Source of the DNA: Planctomycetota bacterium
Lineage (GTDB): Bacteria > Planctomycetota > UBA1135 > UBA2386
Direction of reading: 5' to 3'
DNA length: 32,669 nt
Assembly: GCA_016794425.1 (NCBI GenBank)
Contig: JAEUHR010000017.1
Coordinates: forward strand, 1 to 32,669
The stretch's first letter is position 1. Each line of letters opens with the position of its first letter. The translations under genes and the position numbers were made by a program. The notes below the pieces were generated by a model. That model was given only the letters and a program-made list of their open reading frames with translations. It was not told the origin of the DNA and did not search any database. Below, in pieces: positions 1 to 8,817 of the stretch.

Positions 1-2823
1 GTTGCAGTTGTCGTAGATCGCGTAGAGCGCCTGCAGCGTCGTGCGGATGTCGTTGAAGTCGATCTCCTGCGCGTGCAGCGACCGGCCCGACGTCTGGATG
101 TGGTACTTCAGCATCTGGCTGCGCTCGCTGCCGCCGTAGCGGTGGCGGATCGCCTTGGCCCAGATGCGGCGCGCGACGCGGCCGATCACCGCGTACTCGG
201 GGTCGGTGCCGTTGCTGAAGAAGAAGCTCAGGTTCGGCGCGAAGTCGTCGATCGCGAGGCCGCGCGACAGGTAGTACTCGACGTAGGTGAAGCCGTTCGC
301 GAGCGTGAACGCGAGCTGCGTGATCGGGTTGGCGCCGGCCTCGGCGATGTGGTAGCCGGAGATCGACACCGAGTAGAAGTTGCGCACGCGGTTCTCGGTG
401 AAGAACTGCTGCACGTCGCCCATCATGCGCAGGGCGAACTCGGTGCTGAAGATGCAGGTGTTCTGCGCCTGGTCTTCCTTCAGGATGTCGGCCTGCACGG
501 TGCCGCGCACCGCTGCCAGCGTCTCCTGGCGGATCCGCGCGTAGACGTCGGCCGGCACGACGCGGTCGCCGCTGGTGCCGAGCAGCCGCGTGCCGAGGCC
601 GTCGTGGCCCGGCGGCAGGTCGCCGCGGTAGCGCGGCGCGGCGAGGCCGCGGCCGGTGAAGCGCTCGGCGATCTTCTGCCGCGCGGCCTCGAGCTGACCG
701 TTCTCGGTGAGCCAGCGTTCGCACTGCTGGTCGATCGCGGCATTCAGGAAGAACGCGAGCAGCATCGGCGCCGGGCCGTTGATCGTCATCGACACCGACG
801 TGACCGGGTCGCGCAGGTCGAAGCCGCTGTAGAGCCGCTTGGCGTCGTCGAGCGTGCAGATCGACACGCCGGCGTTGCCGACCTTGCCGAGGATGTCCGG
901 CCGCTCGGCCGGGTCCTCGCCGTAGAGCGTGACGCTGTCGAACGCCGTCGACAACCGCTGGTAGGGCTGGCCGTGCGACAGGTAGTGGAACCGGCGGTTC
1001 GTGCGCTCGGGACCGCCTTCGCCCGCGAACATGCGCGTCGGGTCCTCGGCGGTGCGCTTGAACGGGTAGACGCCGGCCGCGAACGGGAACCGGCCCGGCA
1101 CGTTCTCGCACAGGAGCCACCGCAACCGGTCGCCGTGCGACCGGAACCGCGGCAGCGCGACCTTCGGGATCGCCAGGCCCGACAGCGACTGCGTGTGGTT
1201 CTCGACCTTGACCACGCGGTCGCGCACGCGGAACTCGAAGTGCTGCGTGGTCAGGCTCTGCACCAGGTGGTCGAAGCCCTGCAGCAGGTCGCGGCATTCG
1301 GGCGCCAGTTCGGCCGCCGCGGCGTCGCGCTGCGTGGCCAGCACCGCGCGCGCGGCCGTCGCGTCCGCCGGCAGCGCCGCCAGGGCGGCGTCGAGCACGT
1401 AGGCGCGTTCGGCGATCGCGCTCTGCTGCTGCGCCCAGGCGTTGTAGCGGCGGTTGGTCTCGACGATCTCGGCCAGGTAGCGCACGCGTTCGGTCGGGAT
1501 CACGTGCGTGGTCTCGGGCTCGCCTTCGTGCAGCGGCAGCGTGCTGGCGAACCGGCCCGGCCGTTCGGCGTCGAGCGCCGCGGCGACGCAGCGGTAGAGC
1601 CGGTCGGTGCCGGGGTCCGCGAACGTCGCCGCCATCGTGCCGTAGACCGGCATCTGCTCGACCGGCTGCTCGAACGCCTTCTTGTTGCGCTGGTACTGCT
1701 TGCGCACGTCGCGCAGGGCGTCGCGCGCGCCGCGGCGGTCGAACTTGTTGATCGCGACCAGGTCCGCGTAGTCCAGCATGTCGATCTTCTCGAGCTGGCT
1801 CTGCGCGCCGAACTCCGGCGTCATCACGTAGAGCGACACGGTCGCGTGGTCGACGATCTCGGTGTCGCTCTGGCCGATGCCGCTGCTCTCGAGCACGATC
1901 AGGTCGAAGCCGGCCGCGCGCAGCACGTCGAGTGCGTCGCGCACCGACTCGGACAGGGCCGTGTTCGCGCGCCGCGTCGCCATCGACCGCACGAACACAC
2001 GCGGGTCGACCGCCGAGTTCATGCGGATCCGGTCGCCGAGCAGCGCGCCGCCGGTCTTCTTGCGCGTCGGGTCGACGCACAGCACCGCGATCCGGTGCTG
2101 CGGGAAGTCCAGCAAGAGCCGCCGCAGCAGCTCGTCGATCAGCGAGCTCTTGCCGGCGCCGCCGGTGCCGGTGATGCCGAGCACCGGCGGCGTCGTCGCC
2201 GCGCCGGCCAGCGCGCTGCGCAGCGCCTCGCGGTGGCGTTCGGGGAAGTTCTCGACCAGGCTGATCGCGCGCGCGACCGAGCCCGGGTCCGCCGCGCGCG
2301 GCGTCGGCAGCGCGTCGCCTTCGCGCACGGTCGCGAAGTCGCAGCGCTGCAGCATGTCGTCGATCATGCCCTGCAGGCCCATCGCGCGGCCGTCGTCGGG
2401 CGAGTAGATGCGCGCGATGCCGTAGGCGTGCAGCGCCGCGATCTCCTCGGGCAGGATCACGCCGCCGCCGCCGCCGAAGATCCGCACGTGCGCGGCGCCG
2501 CGGTCGCGCAGCATGTCGTGCATGTAGCGGAAGAACTCGTTGTGGCCGCCCTGGTAGGACGTCACGGCGATGCCCTGCGCGTCCTCGGCGATCGCGGCGT
2601 CGACGATCTCCTGCACCGACCGGTTGTGGCCCAGGTGCACGACTTCGGCGCCGCTCTGCTGCGCGATGCGGCGGAAGATGTGGATCGACGCGTCGTGGCC
2701 GTCGAACAGGCTGGTCGCGGTGACCAGGCGGATCTTGTGCCGCGGGTGGAACGCCCCGCCGGCGGCGGTCCCTGGAGCGGTGCTCGGGCTCGCCGACGAG
2801 GAACTGGTGGCCGCGGGGGTCAC
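1..2823 (-). CDS. icmF: Fused isobutyryl-CoA mutase IcmF (C-terminus beyond window)
   Basis: Coenzyme B12-dependent acyl-CoA mutase with a built-in G-protein chaperone; the family interconverts isobutyryl-CoA and n-butyryl-CoA in the cytoplasm. 941 residues are visible of roughly 1090 usual for the family. Domain order is diagnostic: an N-terminal B12-binding domain with D41-G-H43-D-A-S46 and a [11 protein letters not shown] stretch near 117-127, then a MeaB/ArgK-type GTPase with Walker A GTGGAGKS at 219-226 and NKFD at 359-362, then the mutase barrel from about residue 540. F599 (MFAGEG) and Q787 (EDQAQNT) sit where methylmalonyl-CoA mutase has Tyr and Arg, which points to isobutyryl-CoA rather than methylmalonyl-CoA. 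The start is GTG at 2823: an in-frame TAG lies 17 codons upstream with no ATG, GTG or TTG between. No clear Shine-Dalgarno is seen. The first 25 residues are a Ser/Ala/Pro-rich extension. Confidence 0.96.
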   Translation of the reverse strand, partial: MTPAATSSSSASPSTAPGTAAGGAFHPRHKIRLVTATSLFDGHDASIHIFRRIAQQSGAEVVHLGHNRSVQEIVDAAIAEDAQGIAVTSYQGGHNEFFRYMHDMLRDRGAAHVRIFGGGGGVILPEEIAALHAYGIARIYSPDDGRAMGLQGMIDDMLQRCDFATVREGDALPTPRAADPGSVARAISLVENFPERHREALRSALAGAATTPPVLGITGTGGAGKSSLIDELLRRLLLDFPQHRIAVLCVDPTRKKTGGALLGDRIRMNSAVDPRVFVRSMATRRANTALSESVRDALDVLRAAGFDLIVLESSGIGQSDTEIVDHATVSLYVMTPEFGAQSQLEKIDMLDYADLVAINKFDRRGARDALRDVRKQYQRNKKAFEQPVEQMPVYGTMAATFADPGTDRLYRCVAAALDAERPGRFASTLPLHEGEPETTHVIPTERVRYLAEIVETNRRYNAWAQQQSAIAERAYVLDAALAALPADATAARAVLATQRDAAAAELAPECRDLLQGFDHLVQSLTTQHFEFRVRDRVVKVENHTQSLSGLAIPKVALPRFRSHGDRLRWLLCENVPGRFPFAAGVYPFKRTAEDPTRMFAGEGGPERTNRRFHYLSHGQPYQRLSTAFDSVTLYGEDPAERPDILGKVGNAGVSICTLDDAKRLYSGFDLRDPVTSVSMTINGPAPMLLAFFLNAAIDQQCERWLTENGQLEAARQKIAERFTGRGLAAPRYRGDLPPGHDGLGTRLLGTSGDRVVPADVYARIRQETLAAVRGTVQADILKEDQAQNTCIFSTEFALRMMGDVQQFFTENRVRNFYSVSISGYHIAEAGANPITQLAFTLANGFTYVEYYLSRGLAIDDFAPNLSFFFSNGTDPEYAVIGRVARRIWAKAIRHRYGGSERSQMLKYHIQTSGRSLHAQEIDFNDIRTTLQALYAIYDNCN

Positions 2824-2917
2824 GATGCGATCTGCGGGAGGGCGGACTGCGGGGACAGGTGCAATCTAGCCGCGTGCGGCGGCATTGCCGAGCACGGGGC
2901 GGCGGCCGGCGGGCCGT

Positions 2918-3334
2918 TCAGTCGGCAGCTGCCTCCTCGGCGGACAGCGGCGAATAGTGCTGGGCGACGATCTTCCAATCGTCGCTCATCCGGCACAGCG
3001 AGAACGTGCAGCGGCCGCCCTGCTCGTGGTTGCGGCCCTCAGGATCGGTCTGGCTGAGCTTCCACGAGCCGATCACGGTCGCGAACTGGTCGTCGAAGAC
3101 CTGGAAGTCCAGGTCCTTCAGCTCCAGGCGCACCGATTCGAGGTAGCGGAACTCCTGGTCGAGCACCTCCTCGAACTCCCCCCAGCCCCGGTCGCGGCGG
3201 CCCGAGGCGTCGAGGTTCTGGAAGCGCTTGTCGGTCCAGAAGTGTGAGCGGAAGGTCTTGAGGTCTCGGCTGTTGAACGCCTGCCGCATGCTGCGGAAGA
3301 AGTCGTCCAGTTCCTTCAGGCTCTCTACGCTCAT
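2918..3334 (-). CDS. NTF2/SnoaL-like small protein
   Basis: 138 residues with no signal peptide. The pattern is that of the NTF2-like alpha+beta barrel: an N-terminal helix (LDDFFRSMRQAFNSRDLKTF), a central region with a Trp/Glu-rich turn (GWGEFEEVLDQEF), then alternating strands ending in CTFSLCRMSDDWKIVAQHYS, the usual last strand pair of SnoaL/DUF4440-type proteins. Members include ketosteroid isomerase-like enzymes and many ligand-binding proteins, so the substrate cannot be named. It lies 78 bases after the amidohydrolase operon and 94 bases before icmF on the same strand, so read-through from either side is possible. ATG at 3334 is the only start that keeps the helix intact. No strong ribosome binding site is visible. 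Confidence 0.85.
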   Translation of the reverse strand: MSVESLKELDDFFRSMRQAFNSRDLKTFRSHFWTDKRFQNLDASGRRDRGWGEFEEVLDQEFRYLESVRLELKDLDFQVFDDQFATVIGSWKLSQTDPEGRNHEQGGRCTFSLCRMSDDWKIVAQHYSPLSAEEAAAD

Positions 3335-3412
3335 GAGAAAGGTCGCTGTTGCAGGGCCCCGGCGAGGGGGGCAGGTTGCCGGCGCTCGAGGGCGGCACGC
3401 GCTGGGGGCGCC

Positions 3413-4804
3413 CTACCGCGGGATGTGGCTGTACAGTGGCTCCTTGGCCCTTTCGTAAACGACCTTGCCGTTGACCAGCGCCATCGTCACGAAGGTCGCA
3501 TAGTGCAGCGGGTCGCCATCGAGAATCAAGACGTCGGCGTCCTTGCCGGCTTCGAGCGAGCCGATCCGGCGGTCGACCCCGAGCAGGCGCGCTGCGTCCA
3601 ACGTGAGGGTGCGCAGTGCCTTGCGGCCGTCCAGCCCGCCGCGGACCGCGTAGGCGGCGTCGACCTGCGGGGTGTTGAGGTCCTGGCCGAGGATGCCGCC
3701 GATGCCGACGCCCGCGCCGCCGAACATGCCAACCGGGCAGGTGACGGCGACCGGCACACCGGCCTGGGCCAGGATCGCCGCCTGGGCGAGGTTGCTGCCG
3801 GTGCGGTCGGGGTTGGCCGGGTCGGCAGGGCGCCGGTCGCGCGGGCTCAGGAACACCATCGAGCCGGTGGCGGCGATCTCGTCCGGGATCACCCAGCCGC
3901 TGGTCGGCTTCTGCAGCACGACGCCGCGGCCGAACAGCTTCGCGGTCGCCAGCGCCTGTCGGATCGCGTCGATGTCATCGGCGCGAGGCGCCCCGCGCCG
4001 GCCGCCGCCGCCGAACATGGCGAAGCCGCCGCCGCCGCCGGCCGGGTTGATCCACAACATCGCGTCGCCGCGCAGCACCGCGAGCAGCTTCTCGCTGCCG
4101 GGCGGCGCGGTCGGTTCCTTCGCGTTCGGGTCGGCGGCCTTCTGCTTCGGGAACTGCTCCAGCGCCTGCAGATACTCGCGCGCCTTCTGCACCGCCTCGG
4201 TCAGCTTGTCGCGGTCGCCGAGGCTCAGCTCGGCCGCCAGACCGACGACGGCGTCCTCCTTCAGCACCATGCCCTTGGCGTCGCCCCAGGCGAGTTTGAT
4301 CACGGCGTTGCTGCCGGTCAGCTGCGCCGACGAACCGACCGAGCCGGCCAGGAATGCCGTGATGCCGGCGGCCAGGCCCTGCTTGATCTCGGGGTCGTAC
4401 GGGTTGACCGCGTCGGCGTAGGGGGCGCTGCGCCCGGCACCCATGCCGTTGCCGAGCACGCAGACGAAGCCGGGGCTGACCACCTTGCCCTTGGCGTCGA
4501 TCACGGTCGCGCCTTCCGGCACGGTCAGGTTGTGGCCGACGGCTTCGATCTTGTCGTCGGCGAGCAGCACCGTGGCGCCGGTCAGGCGCTGGCCGGTGCC
4601 GAGGTGCACGTCGCCGCCGGTGATCGCGACGTAGACCTTCGGCTTCGCCGGCTTGCTGTCCTCCGGCTTCGCCTCGGCCGGCGGCGCCGGCGGGCGTTCG
4701 CCGCGCTGGCCGCGGCGGCCGCGTCCCTGCGCGGTGGCGTCGACCGCGAGCGTCAGCAGGATGCCGGCGGCGAGCAGCGCACGGTGGTGGATCGGGAACG
4801 TCAT
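3413..4804 (-). CDS. Secreted amidohydrolase-like pseudoenzyme (last gene of operon)
   Basis: 463 residues, amidohydrolase (imidazolonepropionase-like) fold. The signal peptide covers about residues 1-26 (ending DATAQ), followed by a basic/Pro-rich spacer to about 56. The N-terminal beta-sandwich begins at VYVAITGGDV. Where active members have PGFVDxHxH this one reads PGFVCVLGN (111-119), so both first-strand metal histidines are gone; the later strands read GVVLQKPT, MVFLSPRD and VAVTCPVG, with no His or Asp ligand. The C-terminal signature GSLEAGKDADVLILDGDPL is intact, so the fold is preserved although catalysis is not expected. A Gly-rich loop (GGGGGFAMFGGGG) lies mid-protein. Its ATG overlaps the upstream stop as ATGA, with GAGAGG five bases before it, so translation is probably coupled. 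Confidence 0.9.
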   Translation of the reverse strand: MTFPIHHRALLAAGILLTLAVDATAQGRGRRGQRGERPPAPPAEAKPEDSKPAKPKVYVAITGGDVHLGTGQRLTGATVLLADDKIEAVGHNLTVPEGATVIDAKGKVVSPGFVCVLGNGMGAGRSAPYADAVNPYDPEIKQGLAAGITAFLAGSVGSSAQLTGSNAVIKLAWGDAKGMVLKEDAVVGLAAELSLGDRDKLTEAVQKAREYLQALEQFPKQKAADPNAKEPTAPPGSEKLLAVLRGDAMLWINPAGGGGGFAMFGGGGRRGAPRADDIDAIRQALATAKLFGRGVVLQKPTSGWVIPDEIAATGSMVFLSPRDRRPADPANPDRTGSNLAQAAILAQAGVPVAVTCPVGMFGGAGVGIGGILGQDLNTPQVDAAYAVRGGLDGRKALRTLTLDAARLLGVDRRIGSLEAGKDADVLILDGDPLHYATFVTMALVNGKVVYERAKEPLYSHIPR

Positions 4805-6210
4805 GGTTGCCTCTCGACTTCGTGGCCTTCGAGCCAGACCTGCAGCAGTTCGCTGCTCGGGCTCAGCGGATCGCCGCGGAACACCAACAGGTTCGCGTCC
4901 TTGCCGGCCTCGAGCGAACCTGTGCGCGCGTCGATGCCGAGCGCCTTGGCCGGCACCAGCGTGACGCCGCGCAGCGCGACGTCGGCCGGCAGGCCGCAGC
5001 GCACCAGTTCCATCAGCCGGTAGAACAGGAAGCGCACGGTCGTCGGGTCGTCGCCGAGCACGAACCCGACCTCGATGCCGGCGTCGTGCAGCAGGCGCGC
5101 CGGATGGATCAGGTGGCGCGACCGCGGCAGCGTCGACAGGTCCGGCGCCAGCAGTACCGTGCACTGCATCGCCTTCAGTGGCTCCAGCACGAGGTCGACC
5201 GTGCCCTGGAACGGGTCGTGGCGCGGCACGACGATCGTGCGCGGGAACTTCACGTCGTCGGCGACCGCCTGTTGCCAGTGCTGGAAGTCGGCGGCCGAGT
5301 CGATCTGCACGATCGCGCGGCGCTTGCCGTCCAGCAGGTCGGCGAGCACGTCGAGGTTCGGGTCCGGCGGCGGCTCGGGCGGCTTCGCCGCGTCGGGCTT
5401 GGCCTCGGGCTTCGGCTCGGGCTTCGGTTCCGGCTTGGGCTCCGGCTTCGGTTCCGGCTTCGGCTCGGGTTTCGGCTCGGGTTTGGGCTCCGGCTTCGGC
5501 GTCTCGGCCGGCGGCGCCGGCGGCGTCGCTTCGGCCGGCGCCGGCGTTGCGGCGGGTTTGGGCTGCTTGCGCTGCTCGAGGTGCTGCTTGGCCTTCGCCA
5601 GCGTCTCCTTCAGCAGCTTCTTGGTCGCGCTGCTGCGCGCCATCGTCAGCTGCACGAACGCGTCGTCGTCGAGCGTCAGCTGGTCCAGCGTCTTGGCGTC
5701 GCCGCGCAGCACCGCGCCGAGGCCGGGCAGGCCGCCCCCCTGCGGCGTCAGCGCCAGCGACGTGATGCCCGCGCGCAGCAGCTCGCCGAACACGTCCTGG
5801 CGCGGGTGCAGCGCCGCGACGACTTTGGTGGCGGCGCGGTTCTGCGCATCGTTGCGGCCACCGCCGTCGCCCTCGGGCTCGGCGCGCCCGCGGCGGCCGC
5901 GCTGGCGTTCGGCCGGAGCCGGCGTGTCGCCACGGCCGAGGCCGGCGCGCGACCAGGCGCTGACCAGGCCGGGCAGGATCGTCATGCCGGTGGCGTCGAT
6001 CACGCGCGCGCCGGCCGGGGCCGGCACGTCCTTGCCGATCGCCTCGATCTTGCCGTTGCGCAGCACCAGCGTGCCGACCTCGATCACCGGGCCCTGCACC
6101 GGCACGAGCCGCGCGTTCGTGAACGCGACCGGGCGTCGGTCCTGCGCCACCGCGGCAGCGGCGGTGGTGAGGGCCACCAGCGTGGCCAGCAGCGAGCAGC
6201 ATCTGTTCAT
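4801..6210 (-). CDS. Secreted amidohydrolase-like pseudoenzyme with Lys-Pro-Glu-Pro linker
   Basis: 469 residues; signal peptide about 1-23 (AAAAVAQ). The first beta-strand motif is LPGLVSAWSR (79-88), with neither histidine of HxH. Strands equivalent to 5 and 6 read IVVPRHDP and TVLLAPDL, without metal histidines in the usual place; an Asp (387/388 in LGDDPTT) remains near the strand-8 position. A KPEP tetrapeptide array of about eight units (around 239-270) is inserted before the second half of the barrel, after a charged Lys/Gln helix. The C-terminus keeps GSLEAGKDANLLVFRGDPL. The ATG at 6210 overlaps the preceding stop as ATGA, with GGAG seven bases upstream. It is probably structural or regulatory rather than catalytic; an unusual active site cannot be excluded from sequence. 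Confidence 0.9.
   Translation of the reverse strand: MNRCCSLLATLVALTTAAAAVAQDRRPVAFTNARLVPVQGPVIEVGTLVLRNGKIEAIGKDVPAPAGARVIDATGMTILPGLVSAWSRAGLGRGDTPAPAERQRGRRGRAEPEGDGGGRNDAQNRAATKVVAALHPRQDVFGELLRAGITSLALTPQGGGLPGLGAVLRGDAKTLDQLTLDDDAFVQLTMARSSATKKLLKETLAKAKQHLEQRKQPKPAATPAPAEATPPAPPAETPKPEPKPEPKPEPKPEPKPEPKPEPKPEPKPEAKPDAAKPPEPPPDPNLDVLADLLDGKRRAIVQIDSAADFQHWQQAVADDVKFPRTIVVPRHDPFQGTVDLVLEPLKAMQCTVLLAPDLSTLPRSRHLIHPARLLHDAGIEVGFVLGDDPTTVRFLFYRLMELVRCGLPADVALRGVTLVPAKALGIDARTGSLEAGKDANLLVFRGDPLSPSSELLQVWLEGHEVERQP
5395..5496 (-). repeat. KPEP-encoding 12-base tandem repeat
   Basis: About eight consecutive imperfect 12-base units encode Lys-Pro-Glu-Pro in the amidohydrolase-like gene at 4801-6210. 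The units differ mainly at synonymous third positions (for example ggcttcggctcg against ggcttgggctcc on the plus strand). Such arrays form stiff, extended, charged spacers and can change length by slippage. Confidence 0.9.
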
Positions 6211-7445
6211 CGCACGTCTCCGAGTCGGTGCACGAGGGTTCCTTCGATGTAGACCGCGAGCGGCTGGAACCGCGGGTCGAGCGGGTCGCCGGCGGTCACC
6301 TGAAAATCGGCGTCCTTGCCGACGGTCAGCGAGCCGCAGCGGTCGTCGATGCCGATCTGGCGCGCCGGCTGGATCGTCAGCGCGTGCAGCGCGGCCTCGT
6401 ACGGCAGGCCGAGCCGGATCGCCATTGCCGCCTGCAGTTGCAGTTCCTCGGCGGCTATGACCGGCGCGTCGGTGTTGATCGACAGGTCGCGGCAGCCGAC
6501 GTCCCAGTACGCCTGGCAGGTGCCCTGGAAGCGGCCGTAGCGGTCGAACTCGTACATGCGCGGCCCCAGGTTGACCGGCGTGCCGCGCTTGGCCAGCGCG
6601 GCGGCGGCGAGCCAGCCGTCGAAGCAGCCGTGCGACAGCACCATGCGCACGTCGAACACGTCCTGGAACATGCGCGCGGTCGCGATGCAGTCGCGCGCGC
6701 CGGCCGTGTGGATCAGCACCGGCACCCGCTTGTCGAACACGGCGCGCAGCGGCTCGAGCGCCGGGTCGAGCGCCGGCCGTTCAGGCTGGCCGGCGGCGAA
6801 CGCGCGCCACGCCGCGGCGTAGTCGCGGCCGCGTTCGAGCAGCTGCGTCAGCAGTTCGCTCGAGCCCATGCGCGTGAGGCCCAGGTCGCCGCTGCGGCGC
6901 TCGGGGTTGAAGCCCTGCGCGACCTTCATCGCGCCGAGTTCGCGTACGACCAGCCGGTCGAGCGGCTCGTTCCAGCGCATCTTCAGCAGCACGCCGAAGC
7001 CGCCCAGGTTGGTGCCCGACCCGGGGATGAACAGCGTCGTCGTGACGCCGCCGGCCGCCGCGCGCCGGATCATCTCCTCGCTCGGCTTCACGACGTCGAG
7101 CGTGCGCAGCTCGGCGTTCAGCGGCGCGACCATGTCGTTGATGTCGCCGCCGCCGCCGCTGACGTGGTGGTGCAGGTCGACGAAGCCCGGCACGAGCCAC
7201 GCGTCGCCGTGGTCGACCACGGTGGCGCCGGCGGGCACCGTGGTGCCGGCGCGCGCACCGACCGCGACGATGCGGCCGGCCTGCTCGACCAGCACGCCGG
7301 CGTCGATCGGCGGTCCGTCGCCCGGCAGGATGCGCGCCGCGAGGTGCGCCGTGGTCGCCGGCGTCTGCGCGGGCGCGGCCACGGTGGCGGCGGCGAACGC
7401 GGCCAGCGCGGGCAGCAGGCGGCGGCGATGGGTGGGGGAACGCAC
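6207..7445 (-). CDS. Secreted metal-dependent amidohydrolase, active site intact
   Basis: 412 residues; signal peptide about 1-27 (basic start, ending VAAPAQ). This is one of two genes in the run with a complete amidohydrolase metal site: PGFVDLHHH gives H92 and H94, K174 in AMKVAQGFNPERR is in the place of the bridging Lys, H246 (PVLIHTAG) and H272 (VLSHGCFDG) fit strands 5 and 6, and D326 (INTDAPV) fits strand 8. The loop PGSGTNLGGFG (141-151) is shared with the other intact enzyme. The C-terminus carries GSLTVGKDADF and GDPLD. It probably hydrolyses a cyclic or linear amide or peptide outside the cytoplasm; substrate unknown. The start is GTG at 7445, 13 bases after the previous stop, the only gap in the nine-gene run and one without a clear ribosome binding site. 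Confidence 0.93.
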   Translation of the reverse strand: MRSPTHRRRLLPALAAFAAATVAAPAQTPATTAHLAARILPGDGPPIDAGVLVEQAGRIVAVGARAGTTVPAGATVVDHGDAWLVPGFVDLHHHVSGGGGDINDMVAPLNAELRTLDVVKPSEEMIRRAAAGGVTTTLFIPGSGTNLGGFGVLLKMRWNEPLDRLVVRELGAMKVAQGFNPERRSGDLGLTRMGSSELLTQLLERGRDYAAAWRAFAAGQPERPALDPALEPLRAVFDKRVPVLIHTAGARDCIATARMFQDVFDVRMVLSHGCFDGWLAAAALAKRGTPVNLGPRMYEFDRYGRFQGTCQAYWDVGCRDLSINTDAPVIAAEELQLQAAMAIRLGLPYEAALHALTIQPARQIGIDDRCGSLTVGKDADFQVTAGDPLDPRFQPLAVYIEGTLVHRLGDVR

Positions 7446-7458
7446 GGCGCGGAGGCGG

Positions 7459-8817
7459 TCAGAACTCGGGCCGGTTCGGGTTGCGCCGGTAGCAGATCGT
7501 CCCGTTGACGACCGTCACGTGCACGTACGAGCGCGGGTCGATCGGGTCGCCGCTCCACAGCACAAGGTCGGCGTCCTTGCCGACCTCGAGCGAACCCACA
7601 CGCTGGTCGATGCCGACGAAGCGCGCCGCGTTGATCGTCAGGCCGCGCAGCGCCCATTCGTGCTGCCAGCCGAGCCGCACCGCCATCGCCGCCTGCAGCG
7701 GCAGCTGTTCCTGCGGCACGACCGGCGAGTCGGTGTTGACGCCGACGCCGTCGCTGCCGAGGCCGAGCACCGGCGCGCGCCAGCCGTGCTGGCCGCCGCG
7801 CGACCAGTTGCCGAGCAGGCCTTCGAAGCGGCCGGTGGCGCGGTCGAAGTGGTACTGCCGCGGGCCACCGGCGACCGGCACGCCGGCGCGCAGCAGGTCC
7901 TCGCTGAGCCGGTAGCCGTCGAACGTGCCGTGCACGACGACGGTCCACAGGCCGAGCTCCTGGCGCAGCTGCTGCAGCGTCTGCAGCACGACCTGGTAGA
8001 TCTGCGTGTGCACCGACACCGGGTACTCGTGGCGGAACAGGCCGCGCAGCAGCTCGAGCGTCGGGTCCGGTTCGGGCTTCTCGCCGCGGCCGGCCTGCCA
8101 GGCTTCGTGGCGTTCCCAGTAGCGCTTGCCGTCGAGCAGGGTCATGCGGATGCCCTCGCTCATGCCCATCATGTCGGTGCCGAGGTCGCCCGCCTCGCGC
8201 TCGGGATTGCCGGCCTGCGCGATCTTCAGGCTGCCGGGGAAGCGCACCAGCGCTTCCTCCGGCGACTTGCCCCAGGTCTTCGTCAGCGTGCCGAAGCCGC
8301 CCATGTTGGAGCCCGAGCCGGGGATGTAGAGCGCCGTCGTGATGCCGCCCGCGCGCGCGGTGCGGATCTGGTCGTGCTCCATGCCGATCAGGTCCAGCGT
8401 GCGGAACTCGGGGTTGGTCGGGTGGACGGTGTCGTTGAGGTCGAACGTCTCGCTGGCGATGTGGCAGTGCAGTTCGACCAGGCCCGGCATCAGGATCGCG
8501 GCGCCGCAGTCGACCTGCTCGTAGCCGGCCGGCACCGCGACGTCGGCGGCGCGGCCGATCGCCTCGATCACGCCGTTGCGCGTCACCACCACGCCGTCGT
8601 CGATCGGCGGCGCCGTGATCGGCAGCACGCGCGCGGCGCGGAACACGTAGCCGGGGCTCGGCAGGCCGCGCGGGCCCCACTTCGCGACCTGGTGTTCGGC
8701 CTCGGTGGCGGGGCGGCGCGGGTGCCAGACCTCGAAGCGGGGCGGTTCGGCGGGTTCTTGCGCGGCGGCGGCGGCGGCCAGCACCAGGGCGAACAACGGC
8801 GAACGGAGCGGCGGCAT
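7459..8817 (-). CDS. Secreted metal-dependent amidohydrolase, active site intact
   Basis: 452 residues; signal peptide about 1-20 (LVLAAAAAAQ), then a segment of some 35 residues (FEVWHPRRPATEAEHQ...) absent from the next gene. Full ligand set: H117 and H119 in PGLVELHCH, K198 in SLKIAQAGNPER, H270 (VSVHTQ), H296 (VVVHGTFDGY) and D363 (VNTDSPVV). It aligns over its whole length with the gene at 6207-7445, including PGSGSNMGGFG, FDRATGRFEG against FDRYGRFQG, and LQAAMAVRLG against LQAAMAIRLG, so the two are close paralogues. The C-terminus has GSLEVGKDADLVLWSGDPID. ATG at 8817 overlaps the upstream TGA by one base (TGATG), with GGGAG eight bases before it. Predicted exported hydrolase of an amide-type bond; substrate unknown. 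Confidence 0.93.
   Translation of the reverse strand: MPPLRSPLFALVLAAAAAAQEPAEPPRFEVWHPRRPATEAEHQVAKWGPRGLPSPGYVFRAARVLPITAPPIDDGVVVTRNGVIEAIGRAADVAVPAGYEQVDCGAAILMPGLVELHCHIASETFDLNDTVHPTNPEFRTLDLIGMEHDQIRTARAGGITTALYIPGSGSNMGGFGTLTKTWGKSPEEALVRFPGSLKIAQAGNPEREAGDLGTDMMGMSEGIRMTLLDGKRYWERHEAWQAGRGEKPEPDPTLELLRGLFRHEYPVSVHTQIYQVVLQTLQQLRQELGLWTVVVHGTFDGYRLSEDLLRAGVPVAGGPRQYHFDRATGRFEGLLGNWSRGGQHGWRAPVLGLGSDGVGVNTDSPVVPQEQLPLQAAMAVRLGWQHEWALRGLTINAARFVGIDQRVGSLEVGKDADLVLWSGDPIDPRSYVHVTVVNGTICYRRNPNRPEF

Noticed and set aside
73..3057. 994-residue plus-strand open frame opposite icmF
   Set aside because: Its product is Arg/Val/His/Gln-rich without domains; the minus strand encodes an unmistakable IcmF over the same bases. 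High third-position GC keeps antisense frames open.
3335..3412. Terminator after the last amidohydrolase-like gene
   Set aside because: Only short, imperfect GC palindromes (for example GGGCGCCC at 3406-3413) are present, within chance for this composition.
5395..5496. Tandem repeat as a CRISPR or regulatory array
   Set aside because: The units are multiples of three in frame and encode KPEP; there are no spacers.
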